A stretch of DNA of 64,000 nt, taken from Ovis canadensis. Its lineage: Eukaryota; Chordata; Mammalia; Artiodactyla; Bovidae. This document shows, one piece after another, positions 1 to 10,199 of this stretch. The first letter of the stretch is position 1. The number at the start of each line of letters is the position of its first letter. The stretch lies in NCBI RefSeq assembly GCF_042477335.2, contig NC_091255.1, positions 13,308,501-13,372,500 of the forward strand, given 5' to 3'. The translations under genes were made by a program, and so were the position numbers. The notes below the pieces were generated by a model that saw only the letters and a program-made list of their open reading frames with translations, was not told where the DNA came from and made no database searches.

Positions 1-212
1 TTTCAGCACATTTATTGAACATCTACTTTATTCCAGAAACTATTGTGACTCTAATTCTTTACAGAATTAAAAGCTATGTTTTAAATTTCCTTTTCTTGTT
101 CACTGTCAGAGTATTTAAATTTGAGATATTTAAAGATAGTGCTTTATTTTGTCATTTTTAATAGACCTTTGTTCCATAGAAGAATTCTAGTAGCATTTTT
201 TTTGCTTAGCTT

Positions 213-370
213 GCTGCTGCTGCTAAGTCACCTCAGTCATGTCCAACTCTGTGCGATCCCATAGACAGCAGCCCACGAGGCTCCACCATCCCTGGGGGTC
301 TCCAGGTAAGAACACTGGAGTGGGGTGCCATTTCCTTCTCCAATGCATGAAAGTGAAAAGTGAAAGGAAA
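213..370 (-). mobile_element. Bov-A2 SINE (monomer), antisense
   Basis: Begins with the GCTGCTGCTGCTAAGTC motif and ends in a GAAAGTGAAAAG tract, the reverse of a Bov-A2 unit. A perfect 9-bp target duplication GCTTAGCTT flanks it at 204-212 and 371-379, which fixes the ends and indicates an insertion by LINE machinery (BovB is the presumed helper because the SINE shares its 3' region). Confidence 0.9.
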
Positions 371-379
371 GCTTAGCTT

Positions 380-1239
380 ACTATTGCAAATTTTCCTCCA
401 CAATCAGAAAGTGGTAGTGATGGTTTGCCATTTAATACAAAAGGGTAGATATTAAGATGGCATTATGACAGAACCAGGAGATATTGTGCACTCTGACCTT
501 GGAAAAAAGTTTTTAAGGAAGACTATGGCATTGCTTCTGGATGGAATAATTGGACATGACTTCAAGTGGCCAAGCAAGAACATTTTACAATGGTAGAATA
601 GAGCATCCTCTGAGTTATATAATCACAAAGAAGGGAGCTGTATGACCTTCAGGGAGCAGGTGGGATGCAATGGATGAGAAGCTTCAAAAAATATTGCTAA
701 AAGACTAATACCCAAAAAGTATCCTGTGGCAGGCAAATCATATGCTTTAAGCTAAAGTAATACTTATGCCTTTGGCACAAGTGATTGGATTAGGAAGAAA
801 GTCCCAATTTATGGTCACCTGAAAAAAATGGTCTACTTTGGATGGTGGTTAACCAGACCAGCTTAACTAGGAAGATTAAAGGTGAACGGTAGAAAGCAAA
901 GCAGACACTCCTGAAGCGATTTCAAGAGCCATTATGAAAACAGTTAAGCACAGGAACAGAGACACTTCTTCTGTATCCTCATTTAGTTCAGATAAAGTGG
1001 TACAACTCTGACAAACCAAAGAGGCAAACAAATACCATGGTGTTTGCAAGCCAAGTGTTTTGAAACCTTTTATCCAGAGAATTAGGTGGCATAATGGCGT
1101 AAACTCTAGATTTGATGTCAGAAAACATGGGTTGGAGAACTATTTAAGTCATACTAAGTTTGTGATATCATCCCAATGTGTGTACTGAGCATTTTACTCA
1201 TTGGGAAAATATTGATAGCTTATGGTGAATGGTGAACAC
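380..1239. other. unassigned non-coding stretch
   Basis: No open frame of 60 codons or more, no clear repeat family and no simple repeat recognised. Stop codons are frequent in all frames. Confidence 0.5.
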
Positions 1240-1378
1240 TGTTCGGTGACAAGTCCGTGGTCTCCAAAGGAGAAGGCTTAATTTCTGGGACCAAAGACAC
1301 AGTCTCAGTCACTCAGAGCTTTGTGCAGCAAAGATTTTTATTTAAAGTGACAGGGCAGATAAAGCTTTTCTTCTCTGA
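1240..1378 (-). mobile_element. possible ruminant LTR fragment, antisense
   Basis: The stretch with the words CACTCAGAGCTTTGTGCAGC and GATTTTTATTTAAAG resembles the 3' part of ruminant endogenous retrovirus LTRs read on the minus strand, where AATAAA gives the polyadenylation signal near 1340. It is truncated and no target duplication was found, so the call is tentative. Confidence 0.4.
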
Positions 1379-1586
1379 TTGCTGTGGTGAGGATTTCCAA
1401 AACTATACTGAATAATAGTGGTGAAAGTGGGCCCTCTTGTCTTATTCCTGATCTAGAGAAAATGCTTTCAGGTTTTCACCATTGAGAATAATGTTTGCTG
1501 TGGGTTTGTCATATATGGCCTCTATTATGTTGAGGTAGATGCCTTCAATGACCACTTTCTGAAGAGTGTTTATCAAAAATGGGTGC
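1379..1586 (-). mobile_element. L1 ORF2 fragment, antisense (left half)
   Basis: Reads on the minus strand as the L1 ORF2 reverse-transcriptase region; phrases such as GGTTTGTCATATATGGCC and CCTTCTTGTC-like context are typical of antisense mammalian L1. It is interrupted at 1586 by a solo LTR and resumes at 2053. Many stops; non-functional. Confidence 0.8.
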
Positions 1587-2052
1587 TGTCAACTAAAAAA
1601 ACAAGATGTACAACTTGAAAGTTGTGAGTTAAGTTTTATTTGGGGCAAAATGAGGACTGCAGCCTGGGAGGCAGCATCTCCGATAGCTCTGAGAGTCTGC
1701 TCCAAAGCGGCAGTGGGGGAAAGTCAATATATATAAGGTTTTGGTGAAGGGGGAGTTCAATGCCATGAAACACTCTTGTCACCAGGAAGGGATTTCGTGC
1801 TTCTCTAGATATGAGGAGGTGCAAGGATTGAGATCATAAAATCTGTTCCTAAAAGCATCCAAATATCTAAAGACCTGTCCCACCAGATTCCCTGGAGCAG
1901 AGTGCCTCACTCCACCCTGAACTCCCTCAGGGGTTGCTGAAGCTCAACAGCTCTAGCAGCATGGGGTTCAGTCTCCATAGAGGCGGATGGCAAATGCCTT
2001 TGTTTTTCAGTTGTTGGCAATGTCCTTAGTAAATGCTAGTTTGTAGTTGACA
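1587..2052 (-). mobile_element. solo LTR of an endogenous retrovirus
   Basis: A 466-bp block splits a continuous L1. It starts TGTCAACT and ends AGTTGACA, a perfect 8-bp terminal inverted repeat with the TG...CA ends of retroviral LTRs. GTGC occurs on both sides (1583-1586 and 2053-2056), a 4-bp target duplication as usual for class I (ERV1) elements. On the minus strand a TATA-like tract lies near 1725-1736 and AATAAA near 1640, in the right order for a minus-strand LTR. No internal retroviral sequence remains, so it is the product of LTR-LTR recombination. The 62-codon frame inside (1636-1824) is not a gene. The family name is not assigned. Confidence 0.85.
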
Positions 2053-2345
2053 GTGCTGAATTTTGTTGAAAGCTTTTTCTGCGTCTATAGAGCTTATCAT
2101 ATCCTTTTTATCTTTCAATTTGTTATTAATAATATGGTATATCACATTGATTTGCATTGAAGAATCCTGCGTCTCTGGAATAAACCCCACTTAATCACAG
2201 TATATGATCCTTTTAATGTGTTGTTGGATTCTGTGAGTTAGTATTTTGTTGAAGATTTTTACATTTCTGTTCATCAATGATATTGGCCTGTAATTTTCCT
2301 TTTTGGTGTGACACATTTGTCTGGTTTTGGCATTGGGGTGATTAT
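2053..2345 (-). mobile_element. L1 ORF2 fragment, antisense (right half)
   Basis: Continues the L1 broken at 1586: the join of GGGTGC (to 1586) and TGAATTTTGTTGAAAGC (from 2057) restores ordinary antisense L1 ORF2 sequence. It continues with the words for 'latter-half RT' such as TATCACATTGATTTGCATTG and ends near GGTGATTATACC. Confidence 0.85.
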
Positions 2346-2549
2346 ACCCTGTGGAATCCAAAAACTCTTGACTTTCATTGCCAAATACTGCTCTAGCCCA
2401 GATCACAGGTTCAGATGGAGAAACAGAGAGAGCACAAAATAGTCCTTGGACAGATGTTGAGTGCTGGCTTGGCGTCAGACATTGTGGTTGGACCTCCAGA
2501 AATATGCGGCAGTGAGTAAGCATTCTGCTTCTGCACACAGAGCTTCTAG

Positions 2550-2551
<2 letters not shown>

Positions 2552-2580
<29 letters not shown>
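2552..2580. repeat. (GT)n microsatellite
   Basis: About 14 uninterrupted GT units followed by a CACGCACGCG tract; likely polymorphic. The histidine/threonine run of the overlapping minus-strand frame is only this repeat translated. Confidence 0.95.
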
Positions 2581-2751
2581 CACGCACGCGAGCTATGTAT
2601 GTGAGAGAAGAGAAAACCTCCTCAACTTCTTTGTAAATAAGACTAGAGATAGTTATATCCAGGGATATAATCAATGATGTGCCTCTAAAGTCTGAACATT
2701 CAGCAATTACATACTGAGAAAAAAATACTGAAAATTCTCTAGTTTTAGTAG

Positions 2752-3343
2752 TCAGTTCAGTTCAGTTCAGTCGCTCAGTCGTGTCCGACTCTTTGCGACC
2801 CCATGAATCGCAGCACGCCAGGCCTCCCTGTTCATCATCAACTCCCGGAGTTCACTCAGACTCACATCCGTCAAGTCAGTCATGCCATCCAGCCATCTCA
2901 TCCTCTGTCGTCCCCTTCTCCTCCTGCCCCCAATCCCTCCCAGCATCAGTCTTTTCCAATGAGTCAACTCTTCGCATGAGGTGGCCAAAGTACTGGAGTT
3001 TCAGCTTCAGCATCATTCCTTCCAAAGAAACCCCAGGGTTGATCTCCTTCAGAATGGACTGGTTGGATCTCCTTGCAGTCCAAGGGACTCTCAAGAGTCT
3101 TCTCCAACACCACAGTTCAAAAGCATCAATTCTTCGGCACTCAGCCTGCTTCACAGTCCAGCTCTCACATCCATACATGACCACAGGAAAAACCATAGCC
3201 TTGACTAGACGGACCTTAGTTGGCAAAGTAATGTCTCTGCTTTTGAATATGCTATCTAGGTTGGTCATAACTTTTCTTCCAAGGAGTAAGCGTCTTTTAA
3301 TTTCATGGCTGCAATCACCATCTGCAGTGATTTTGGAGTCAGA
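2752..3343 (-). mobile_element. BovB LINE 3' fragment, antisense, broken ORF2
   Basis: Starts with three TTCAG pentamers, the reversed BovB 3' tail, and runs back through the ORF2 C-terminus. The minus-strand frame 2876-3268 shows the family words TNLDSIFKSRDITLPTK, VMYGCESWTVK and [14 protein letters not shown]. The correct frame then shifts to 2767-2988 ([26 protein letters not shown]) because two bases are missing from CAGCATCAG(AG)TCTTTTCC near 2949. The RT core is absent (5' truncation at about 3343), so it cannot encode a working enzyme. BovB is an RTE-clade LINE known to have entered ruminants by horizontal transfer. Confidence 0.95.
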
Positions 3344-3590
3344 ACTCTTTAAAAAAAGAAGTCATAAAAAACAAGTATAGGGTATACATAGCACAGAATG
3401 CAGAAATGAATCAATGGAAAATGTAAATGAAAATAATTTTTTTAATGCTATCCAAATAGAACCAAGAGAGACATTGCTCTCTGCTGTTTCCTACTTTTGG
3501 TTCAACCAGTTCCTATGTAAGAACAGAATAAAAGTTCATCCTAGAACCAATATTTATAATATTTTTGGTTGTTTCTTATATAAGTGTGAA

Positions 3591-3815
3591 TAGGGCTTCT
3601 CAGGTAGCACTAGTGGTAAAGAACCCACATGCCAATGCAGGAGACATAAGAGACAGAGGTTCAATTCTTGGGTCAGGAAGATCCTCCGGAGGAGGGCATA
3701 GCAACCCACTCCAGTATTCTTGCCTAGAGAATCCCATGGACAGAGGAGCCCAGGTGGGCTACAGTCCATAAGGTCACAAAAAGTCTGACACAACTGAAGC
3801 AACTTAGCATGCACA
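3591..3815 (+). mobile_element. Bov-tA SINE, sense
   Basis: tRNA-derived head with GGGCTTCTCAGGTAGCAC and a diverged internal pol III B-box region (GAGGTTCAATTC), followed by the BovB-like tail (AGTCTGACACAACTGAAGC). Moderately diverged. Confidence 0.9.
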
Positions 3816-3912
3816 CAGAAAACTGCATATATTTCTCATCCCATTCAGTAATTCTTTGTCAATCTTTTGCTGTGTTTTAAAATACTGAGATAATTACTGT
3901 TCAGATTTCATC

Positions 3913-3941
3913 TAGGTATATACATATATATATATATATAT
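3913..3941. repeat. (TA)n microsatellite
   Basis: Alternating TA/CA tract with a run of about ten TA units. Confidence 0.85.
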
Positions 3942-4119
3942 AGAATTATTTTACAAAAACTTAATGTGTGTGAGATAGATGCCAAATGAAAAGCTGGAAA
4001 AACCCCAAATCCATTAAATTTTGCAGAATTTTACCTTAACTATGCCTGTCCTTGTTTGGCTGCAAAAGGAATTTGCAAAATTTTGAGAAGCACTTCAGTG
4101 GAAAAAATCCCATTCAGTA

Positions 4120-4205
4120 TCAGAAGATCTTGGTTCAAATTCAAGTCTTACCATTTATGAGCCTTACAATGTAGAACCTTTCACTTGAACTTTAAATTTT
4201 ATTTA
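4120..4205 (+). mobile_element. MIR-like SINE fragment
   Basis: GATCTTGGTTCAAATTCAAG followed by CTTACCATTTATGAGCC matches the MIR core (tRNA B-box-like followed by the 'CCACTTACTAGCTGTGTGACC' zone) with heavy divergence. Confidence 0.5.
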
Positions 4206-4271
4206 TAAAAACTAAGTGCCCTCCAAACTTGTTTATTCAAAAAGTATTTGTTGATGATTTATTACATGCCA

Positions 4272-4835
4272 GTCCTGCTTTCACAGAATAATTCTGGGAT
4301 TTATGTGCCAGGGTGGTGACTTCATATGCCATAAAGGCACTGGTGGCAAGTCCATCTATGGGGAGAATTTTGATGATGAGCATTTCATCCTGAAGCATAT
4401 GGGTCCTGGCATCTTGTCCATGGCAAATGTTGGCCCCAACACAAATGATTCCCAGTTTTTCATCTGCACTGTCAAGACTGATTGCTTGGATGGCAAGCAT
4501 GTGGTCCTTGGCAAGGTGAAAGAGGGCATGAATATTGTAGAAGACATGGAGTGCCTTGGATCCTGGAATGGCAAGATCAGCAAGATCACCATTGCTGACT
4601 GTGGACAAATCTCATAAATTTGACCTGTGTTTAACTTTGCCACTAGACCACTCTTTCTGTAGCTGAAGAGAGCACCCTTTCACCCCCATCTGCTCGAAAT
4701 AGCCTGTGACATTTGTGCTCTCACTGCAGCGCTTTGGGCTCCTTGTTTTCCTCGTGCCCCTCCAAGTTTAACTGGACTGCAAAGTTAACTTTATGATTAT
4801 GAAATAAAAACCAAACAACAGCAACAAAAAATGAG
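4272..4835 (+). pseudogene. PPIA: processed pseudogene of cyclophilin A, 5'-truncated
   Basis: A retrocopy of the mRNA for peptidyl-prolyl cis-trans isomerase A. The frame starts at Ser51 (4273) and runs without a stop to TAA at 4615-4617, so about the last two thirds of the protein is present; the first 50 residues are missing. [38 protein letters not shown] and SQFFICT mark the family. Active-site Arg55, Phe60, Gln63, Asn102 and Phe113 positions are kept, but Trp121 (cyclosporin contact) is Cys, Ala103 is Val, and one lysine of [11 protein letters not shown] is deleted. No introns are present. The 3' UTR continues in register to AATAAA at 4802-4807 and an A-rich tail. No promoter or start codon for the protein is provided. 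Certain as PPIA-derived; expression is unlikely. Confidence 0.95.
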
Positions 4836-5279
4836 AAGAGCAAGGACTGTGATTCTGACTGTTTAACTAGAGCACACTGTTTTTTAATATGTAAAATAGT
4901 CTATGATCTAGAGAATTCAGGACATAATCAAAAAAACGCAGAATGCTAAGGCATGTAAAAGGAAACAAAATGAGATATATTGAGGCAATTCTCACACAAT
5001 GTCTCAGTTACCCACAGACATTTGATGCTTATCCCTGTGCCTAATTATAGCCCAACCCAGTTCCTTTTGTGAACCTTCCTCCTTAATCCTCCCCAACAGC
5101 AGCATGGAGCGTGGATTGCAAGGGGTCATCTTTGGGATTAGAGACAAAAGTTATTAGAAGGATATATATCTCTGTATCCTGCAAATAGGAATAACATATG
5201 CTTCAAATTGCCCTAGAACACATTAAAATCAGCACATACTATTAACAGAACAAGGTAAAGAAACTTTAAAATATTTCAC
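4836..5279. other. unassigned AT-rich stretch
   Basis: No open frame, RNA gene or clear repeat recognised. Confidence 0.4.
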
Positions 5280-6500
5280 AGCAAAAAAAAGACATAAAAA
5301 GACCATATAAATAATGCAATAAGCCTGAAATTAAAACGAAATTGCCAACCAAAAAATCATTTAAAAATAGAAAAGACTTTCTGAAATAACAATTGGGCAA
5401 GAGAAGAAAATAAAGCTGATTTTATAAGACAATATGCATAGCAACAGTGAAGAGACTAGTTTATGGTAAAATTTATGGGATATGGACTAATTTATTGTGA
5501 TGAAATTTTATACTATAATTGATGTCATCATTAAATAAGAGATAAAAATAAACCAAACATTCAGCACAGTAATTTATAAAAAAACTAACATTAAGAAATA
5601 ATAAAGATATATGCTATAAAGAGAATATAATCCCCAAAAGTAGTATAGAAAGGAATGTTACCATCAATGCAGAGGATATTTTAAGTGGTTGAATAGTCTA
5701 TAATTCTGTGCTTATATTTGAAAATTACAGTAAAATGGGTATTTTCTAAGCAAGCAAAAATGACCAAAATTGTACCAAGAAGGATAAGAAAATAAAATAA
5801 TGAATGAAGAAGGAATTGAGAAATATAATCAAAAGCCAATTCTAGTTCCAAATATTGTAATAAGTTATTCCTTGCAAAATTTTAATTAGCAGAAAATGCA
5901 AATGCCACCTAAACTATTGTAGTGCAAATAAAAAAGATATAACGCTGCAATTCATTATACAAAGCTGGCAGATCTTGACAGCAAGATGTAGGATAGCACG
6001 AAGAGAACTAGAGTTTAGGCCAGGGGCTCCCCTGGTGGCTCAGACGGTAAAGAATCCATCTGCAATGTGGGAGACCTAGGTTGGGTTGGGAAGAGCCCCT
6101 GGAGGAAGACATGGCAACCCACTCCAATGTTCTTGCCTGCAGAATTTCATGGACAGAGAAGCCATGGGGTCACAAAGAGTTGGACATGACTGAGCGACTA
6201 AGCACATATCTAAAAACACTGATGGAAAAATTCTAAATAATAGTAAACTCAATCCATAAACATAATTAAAAGTATAATATAACTCAGTTAGCTTTATGCA
6301 AGGAGTTTAATTGGAAAAATTTTAAATCTAACACATCATATCAATAGGTCAAAATAGATAAATCATGTGATTATCTTGATACTGAAAAGATAACTTATAA
6401 AACAATATCCACTTTTAATCATCTTAGTACCTTAATCATGTAAAGAGTGAGATAATAAACGGATAATAAATGTCATTCTCAACTGTAAGATTCTAAAGTC
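5280..6500 (+). mobile_element. ancient L1 (L1M-type) ORF2 remnant, interrupted
   Basis: Highly decayed sense L1 ORF2. Words such as TTATGGTAAAATTTATGGGATATGG, AAATTGTACCAAGAAGGATAAG and, after a SINE at 6021-6211, CTCAGTTAGCTTTATGCAAGGA followed by ATCATATCAATAGGTCAAAA, appear in the L1 ORF2 order. No frame remains. Confidence 0.6.
6021..6211 (+). mobile_element. Bov-tA SINE, sense, inside L1 remnant
   Basis: GGGGCTCCCCTGGTGGCTCAG head, GGAGGAAGACATGGCAACCC middle and GAGTTGGACATGACTGAGCG tail. It interrupts the older L1. Confidence 0.93.
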
Positions 6501-6545
6501 ATTCTCATTATAGTGATAAGATAACATTGCATGTGAGTATTACCA

Positions 6546-6697
6546 CTGGGGTCTTCCCTGGTGACTCAGATGATAAAAAAAATCTGCTGCAATGCAGGAG
6601 ACTTGGGTTTGATCCTTGGGTCAGGAAGATTCCCTGGAGAAAGGAATGGCTACCCACTCCAGTATTCTGGCTTAGAGAATTCCGTGGACAGAGGAGC
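6546..6697 (+). mobile_element. Bov-tA SINE, sense, 3' part replaced
   Basis: tRNA head (GTCTTCCCTGGTGACTCAG) through GGACAGAGGAGCCT. At 6698 it stops and an antisense BovB begins; its expected tail does not reappear after that BovB. Confidence 0.9.
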
Positions 6698-7320
6698 CTC
6701 AGTTCAGTTCAGTTCAGTTCAGTCACTCAGTCGTGTCTAACTCTTTGTGACCCCATGGACTGCAGCACGTCAGGCCCCCCTGTCCGTTGCCAACACCCAG
6801 AGTTTACCCAAACTCATGTCCATTGAGTCGGTGATGCCATCCAGCCATCTCATCCTCTGTTGTCCCCTTCTCCTCCTGCCCCCAATCCCTCCCAGCATCA
6901 GAGTCTTTTCCAATGAGTCAACTCTTTGCACGAGGTGGCCAAAGTGTTGAAGTTTCAGCTTCAAAATCAGATCTACCAATGAACACCCAGGACTGATCTC
7001 CTTTAGGATGGACTGCTTGGATCTCCTTGCAGTCCAAGGGATTCTCAAGAGTCTTCTCCGACACCACAGTTCAAAAGCATCAATTCTTCAGCACTCAACT
7101 TTATAGTACAACTCTCACATCCATACATGACTACTGGAAAAACCATAGCTTTAACTAGACGGATCTTTGTTTGCAAAGTAATATCTCTGCTTTTTAATAT
7201 GCTGTCTGGGTTGGTCATAACTTTTCTTCCAAAGAGCAAGCGTCTTCTAACTTCACGGCTGCAGTCACCATCTGCAGTGATTTTGGAGCCCAAAAAAATA
7301 AAGTCTGTCACTATTTCACA
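6698..7320 (-). mobile_element. BovB LINE 3' fragment, antisense, broken ORF2
   Basis: Opens with four TTCAG pentamers. Minus-strand frames 7045-7323 (FLGSKITADGDCS, VMYGCESC) and 6770-7048 ([33 protein letters not shown]) are the end of ORF2, separated by a frameshift just after the 'YGCES' segment. Truncated before the RT catalytic motif. Confidence 0.95.
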
Positions 7321-8950
7321 CATTCGTTTAACTGGATGAAATTGATAAAATTCATGAAATTAACTTTTAGAAATAATCTGGGAAAATAGAAACATATATT
7401 GCTTTTTATACAGTATTGTATAAGTACAAAGGTATATCGTACTTTTATCCAATCGATTTAATTTTGGTCCATCCAATAAGATTGAAAATTAATACTAACT
7501 CTAAGTCAGCAATTCCACTTTAAGCTCTCCAAAGTTTCTTTTTCATGTTCAAGGAGATCTGTACATGTATGTTCATTGCAATCTGTTGCTATTGGTAAAA
7601 AGAGGGAACAGTCTACTCGTTAGGTCTAAAACTAGACTGATTTAGCCCTTGAATTGATCTGTATGTGCATATCCCAGTACAATAAAGCTAGCTCAGAAAT
7701 CTAATGTTAAGTGGAAGAGAAGTACACAAACATTCATGCACACACACAGAACTCAATTCCTTATTATTAAAGACAAAGCTATGAACTAATGCAGACAGAT
7801 CTGTTACTGTAGCAACAGCAACCCCACCTGCTTTGTTCGAACTCAACAAAAGTAGAAAATCCTTGAAATTTCTTCCTCATTATCTTCCCTGAAAGCATTT
7901 CCTGATAGCTGATGAATCATGAATAGCACTATTTGATTGCCATAGAGTTTTACAGAGTATGGAGAAAGCAATTTGTTTTTGTCCTTTCAAGGTTATGTAT
8001 TAAATAAAAATGTCAGGAATAGCTGAGGGATAATGATGGGGCTGATTTATGTCAGTCCATCAAGTAAGTGAACAAATCCCCAGTAAAAAGGAAATGATGG
8101 TATATAGATTAAGACATTATGTTAGATATTAGCAATGTATTCAGAAATATTTGTGGATACGTACACAAATGCAATTGTAGATGTGTAGATAGATAGGTGG
8201 ATATTCTTGCTGTTTATAAAAGATAGCTTTTTCTAACAATTGATCATCCCCCTCTCCTTAAATAAACAAACAAAAAGCACATGAACATAGTTGTGCCCAT
8301 ATTCCAGAATTTGAAGGATAGAAGGAGAGTTGCCTCCAAGATATTCTGGTCTATTCTTTCTCAAACACAGTACATATAATGTTATAATATAATACATGAT
8401 TTTTGTTCATATGTGAATATTTCATTTTAATAATTAAATACTTTTTATCAGTTGACTCTTTATGGCAAATGTATATTCTTACTATCTACCATTTTATAAG
8501 TTAATTTTTAAATAAGTTATTTAAATTTAAAATGGATTGATCTGCACAATCTGCTTAATTTTTCTGTGAATCTAAGACCGTATGAAAATGAAAAACAAGT
8601 AACTATGGTTTGGTTGAAGGGAAAATATTAATAAATAAAAGTATAGGTGATCCATAGTTATGACAGACATTGTAAGGCAAAACAAACTATAATAGATCAG
8701 GAAACTACTACACGTTCTATAACTGGGAATTTTATCTATCCATCAGATTGCCTTCATTTGTCACTGTGGTGAATATTTGTAACTTTGTCTTCTAAGGTAA
8801 GTCTACATACCCATACTTACTGATGCACAATAGCCAGGATTATCTGCTTTCTCCCAGAAACCTTAACATTATGTTTACATTTCAGATAAGGCCAACTCAA
8901 GAGGCAGACATCACACCAGTCATTTAACAAGGAAAATGTAATATAAAGAG
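7321..8950. other. gene-free AT-rich stretch with a probable old L1 3' end
   Basis: About 7490-7740 contains GCAATTCCACTTTAAG and ACATGTATGTTCATTGCAAT, which resemble the decayed 3' end of sense L1. The rest shows no recognisable element. Confidence 0.4.
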
Positions 8951-9690
8951 TAAAGAATGGTTAACACTAAAAGCAGTCAGAGAGAATTATATGGCATAGC
9001 AGCGACTGAAGTTCTAATTGCAGCAAGCAGCACTGTCTCTAGGATTAAGGGAAAACAAACAAGAAAGGAATACAGAAACTTGTCGGAGTCCTTTCCACAA
9101 ACTGAATTCAGATATCTAAGGAAAGGTATGGCTGCTGCAGGAGCGCACAACCAGCTGTGGAAAAGCAGCTTGCCAATGGGCAGCCACTACAGCTAGACTA
9201 CAGGTCAGCCAGCTGCTGAATGGAAGAAATGACTGCTGAAGAGTGAAGACTGCAGCCAAACCGTGAGGCTACAGAGGTGAGCATGTCTCCCACCATTATC
9301 TGCGCACACACACGTGCGCACAAACCAACATGGTGGCTACCACAGCAGAAGGAAGAAGGAAAACCTCTTCCTGCTCTGGTCTTGCAGAACTGCTCCAGCA
9401 CACTTTATTTTCAAAACTACACTGTGCCAGCTGGGAAGAAGAAGCATCTACAGGGCTCAGCTCCAGTATCCAAAGCACAGGGAAGAAGAGTATATTTCAG
9501 ATTAAGATGCAATAAATCCACAACTGGTACAGTCATTTAAAAATGTGATTCATGAAGACGCACTTCCAAATAAATGAGAACACACTGTGAGGAAACTCCT
9601 TATGTGCAGCGAAAATCTAGCCTAAGGTTTTAAGTCTGAATGGGTTCTTCAAAATGAGAAAAACATGAGAATTTGTATGTAAAATCTTCT
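8951..9690. other. unassigned stretch with several short overlapping frames
   Basis: Short frames of 60-87 codons occur on both strands (8957-9540) but overlap in all phases, show no family resemblance and no splice or promoter context. Possibly a decayed LTR or DNA transposon; not annotated as coding. Confidence 0.3.
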
Positions 9691-10120
9691 ATTTAAAATA
9701 TCCATTTCTTGACCTAGAGCGTATCATATAGAGTGGAGTAAATCAGACAGAAAACGAGAAATACAGTTTGATATCCCTGATGTGTGGAATCTAAGAACAT
9801 GTGATACAAATGAACTTACTTATAAAACAGAAACAGGCTCACAGACTTAGAGAAGAATTTATTGTTGCTAGGGGAAAGGGACAGTGAGGGAGTTTGGGAT
9901 GGATATGTACACACTGCTCTATTTAAAATGGATAACCAACAAGGACCTGCTGTATAGCACATGCAACTCTGCTCAATGTTATGTGGGAGCCTGGAAGGGA
10001 AGGGAGTTTGGGGGGAAAATAGATACATGTATATTTATGGCTGAGTCCCTTCCCTGTTCACCTGAAATTATTACCGGTGTTAATCAGCTAGACCACAATA
10101 CAAAATAAAAAGTTTCAAAA
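9691..10120 (+). mobile_element. ruminant L1 3' end, sense
   Basis: CTAGAGCGTATCATATAGAG, AACCAACAAGGACCTGCTG and CTGCTCAATGTTATGTGG are typical of the artiodactyl L1 3' region, ending in AATACAAAATAAAAAG plus an A-rich tail. Confidence 0.85.
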
Positions 10121-10199
10121 AATACCCACTCCTTGTCAACATTTTCTTAAGGAAAGCAGAAAATCTAGGAGCATTTTTTAAATTATTTGATTCCATAAA

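Noticed and set aside
2191-2583. 130-codon minus-strand frame ending in an HT repeat
   Set aside because: It starts in the (GT)n microsatellite and ends in L1 ORF2; a chance fusion.
6698-6722. Short direct repeats (TTCAG)n as a CRISPR-like or regulatory array
   Set aside because: These are the 3' tail pentamers of BovB and appear at the end of each young copy.
8957-9540. Overlapping small frames on both strands as a compact gene
   Set aside because: All phases are open for similar lengths, there is no family match and no consistent start; likely chance in a decayed repeat.
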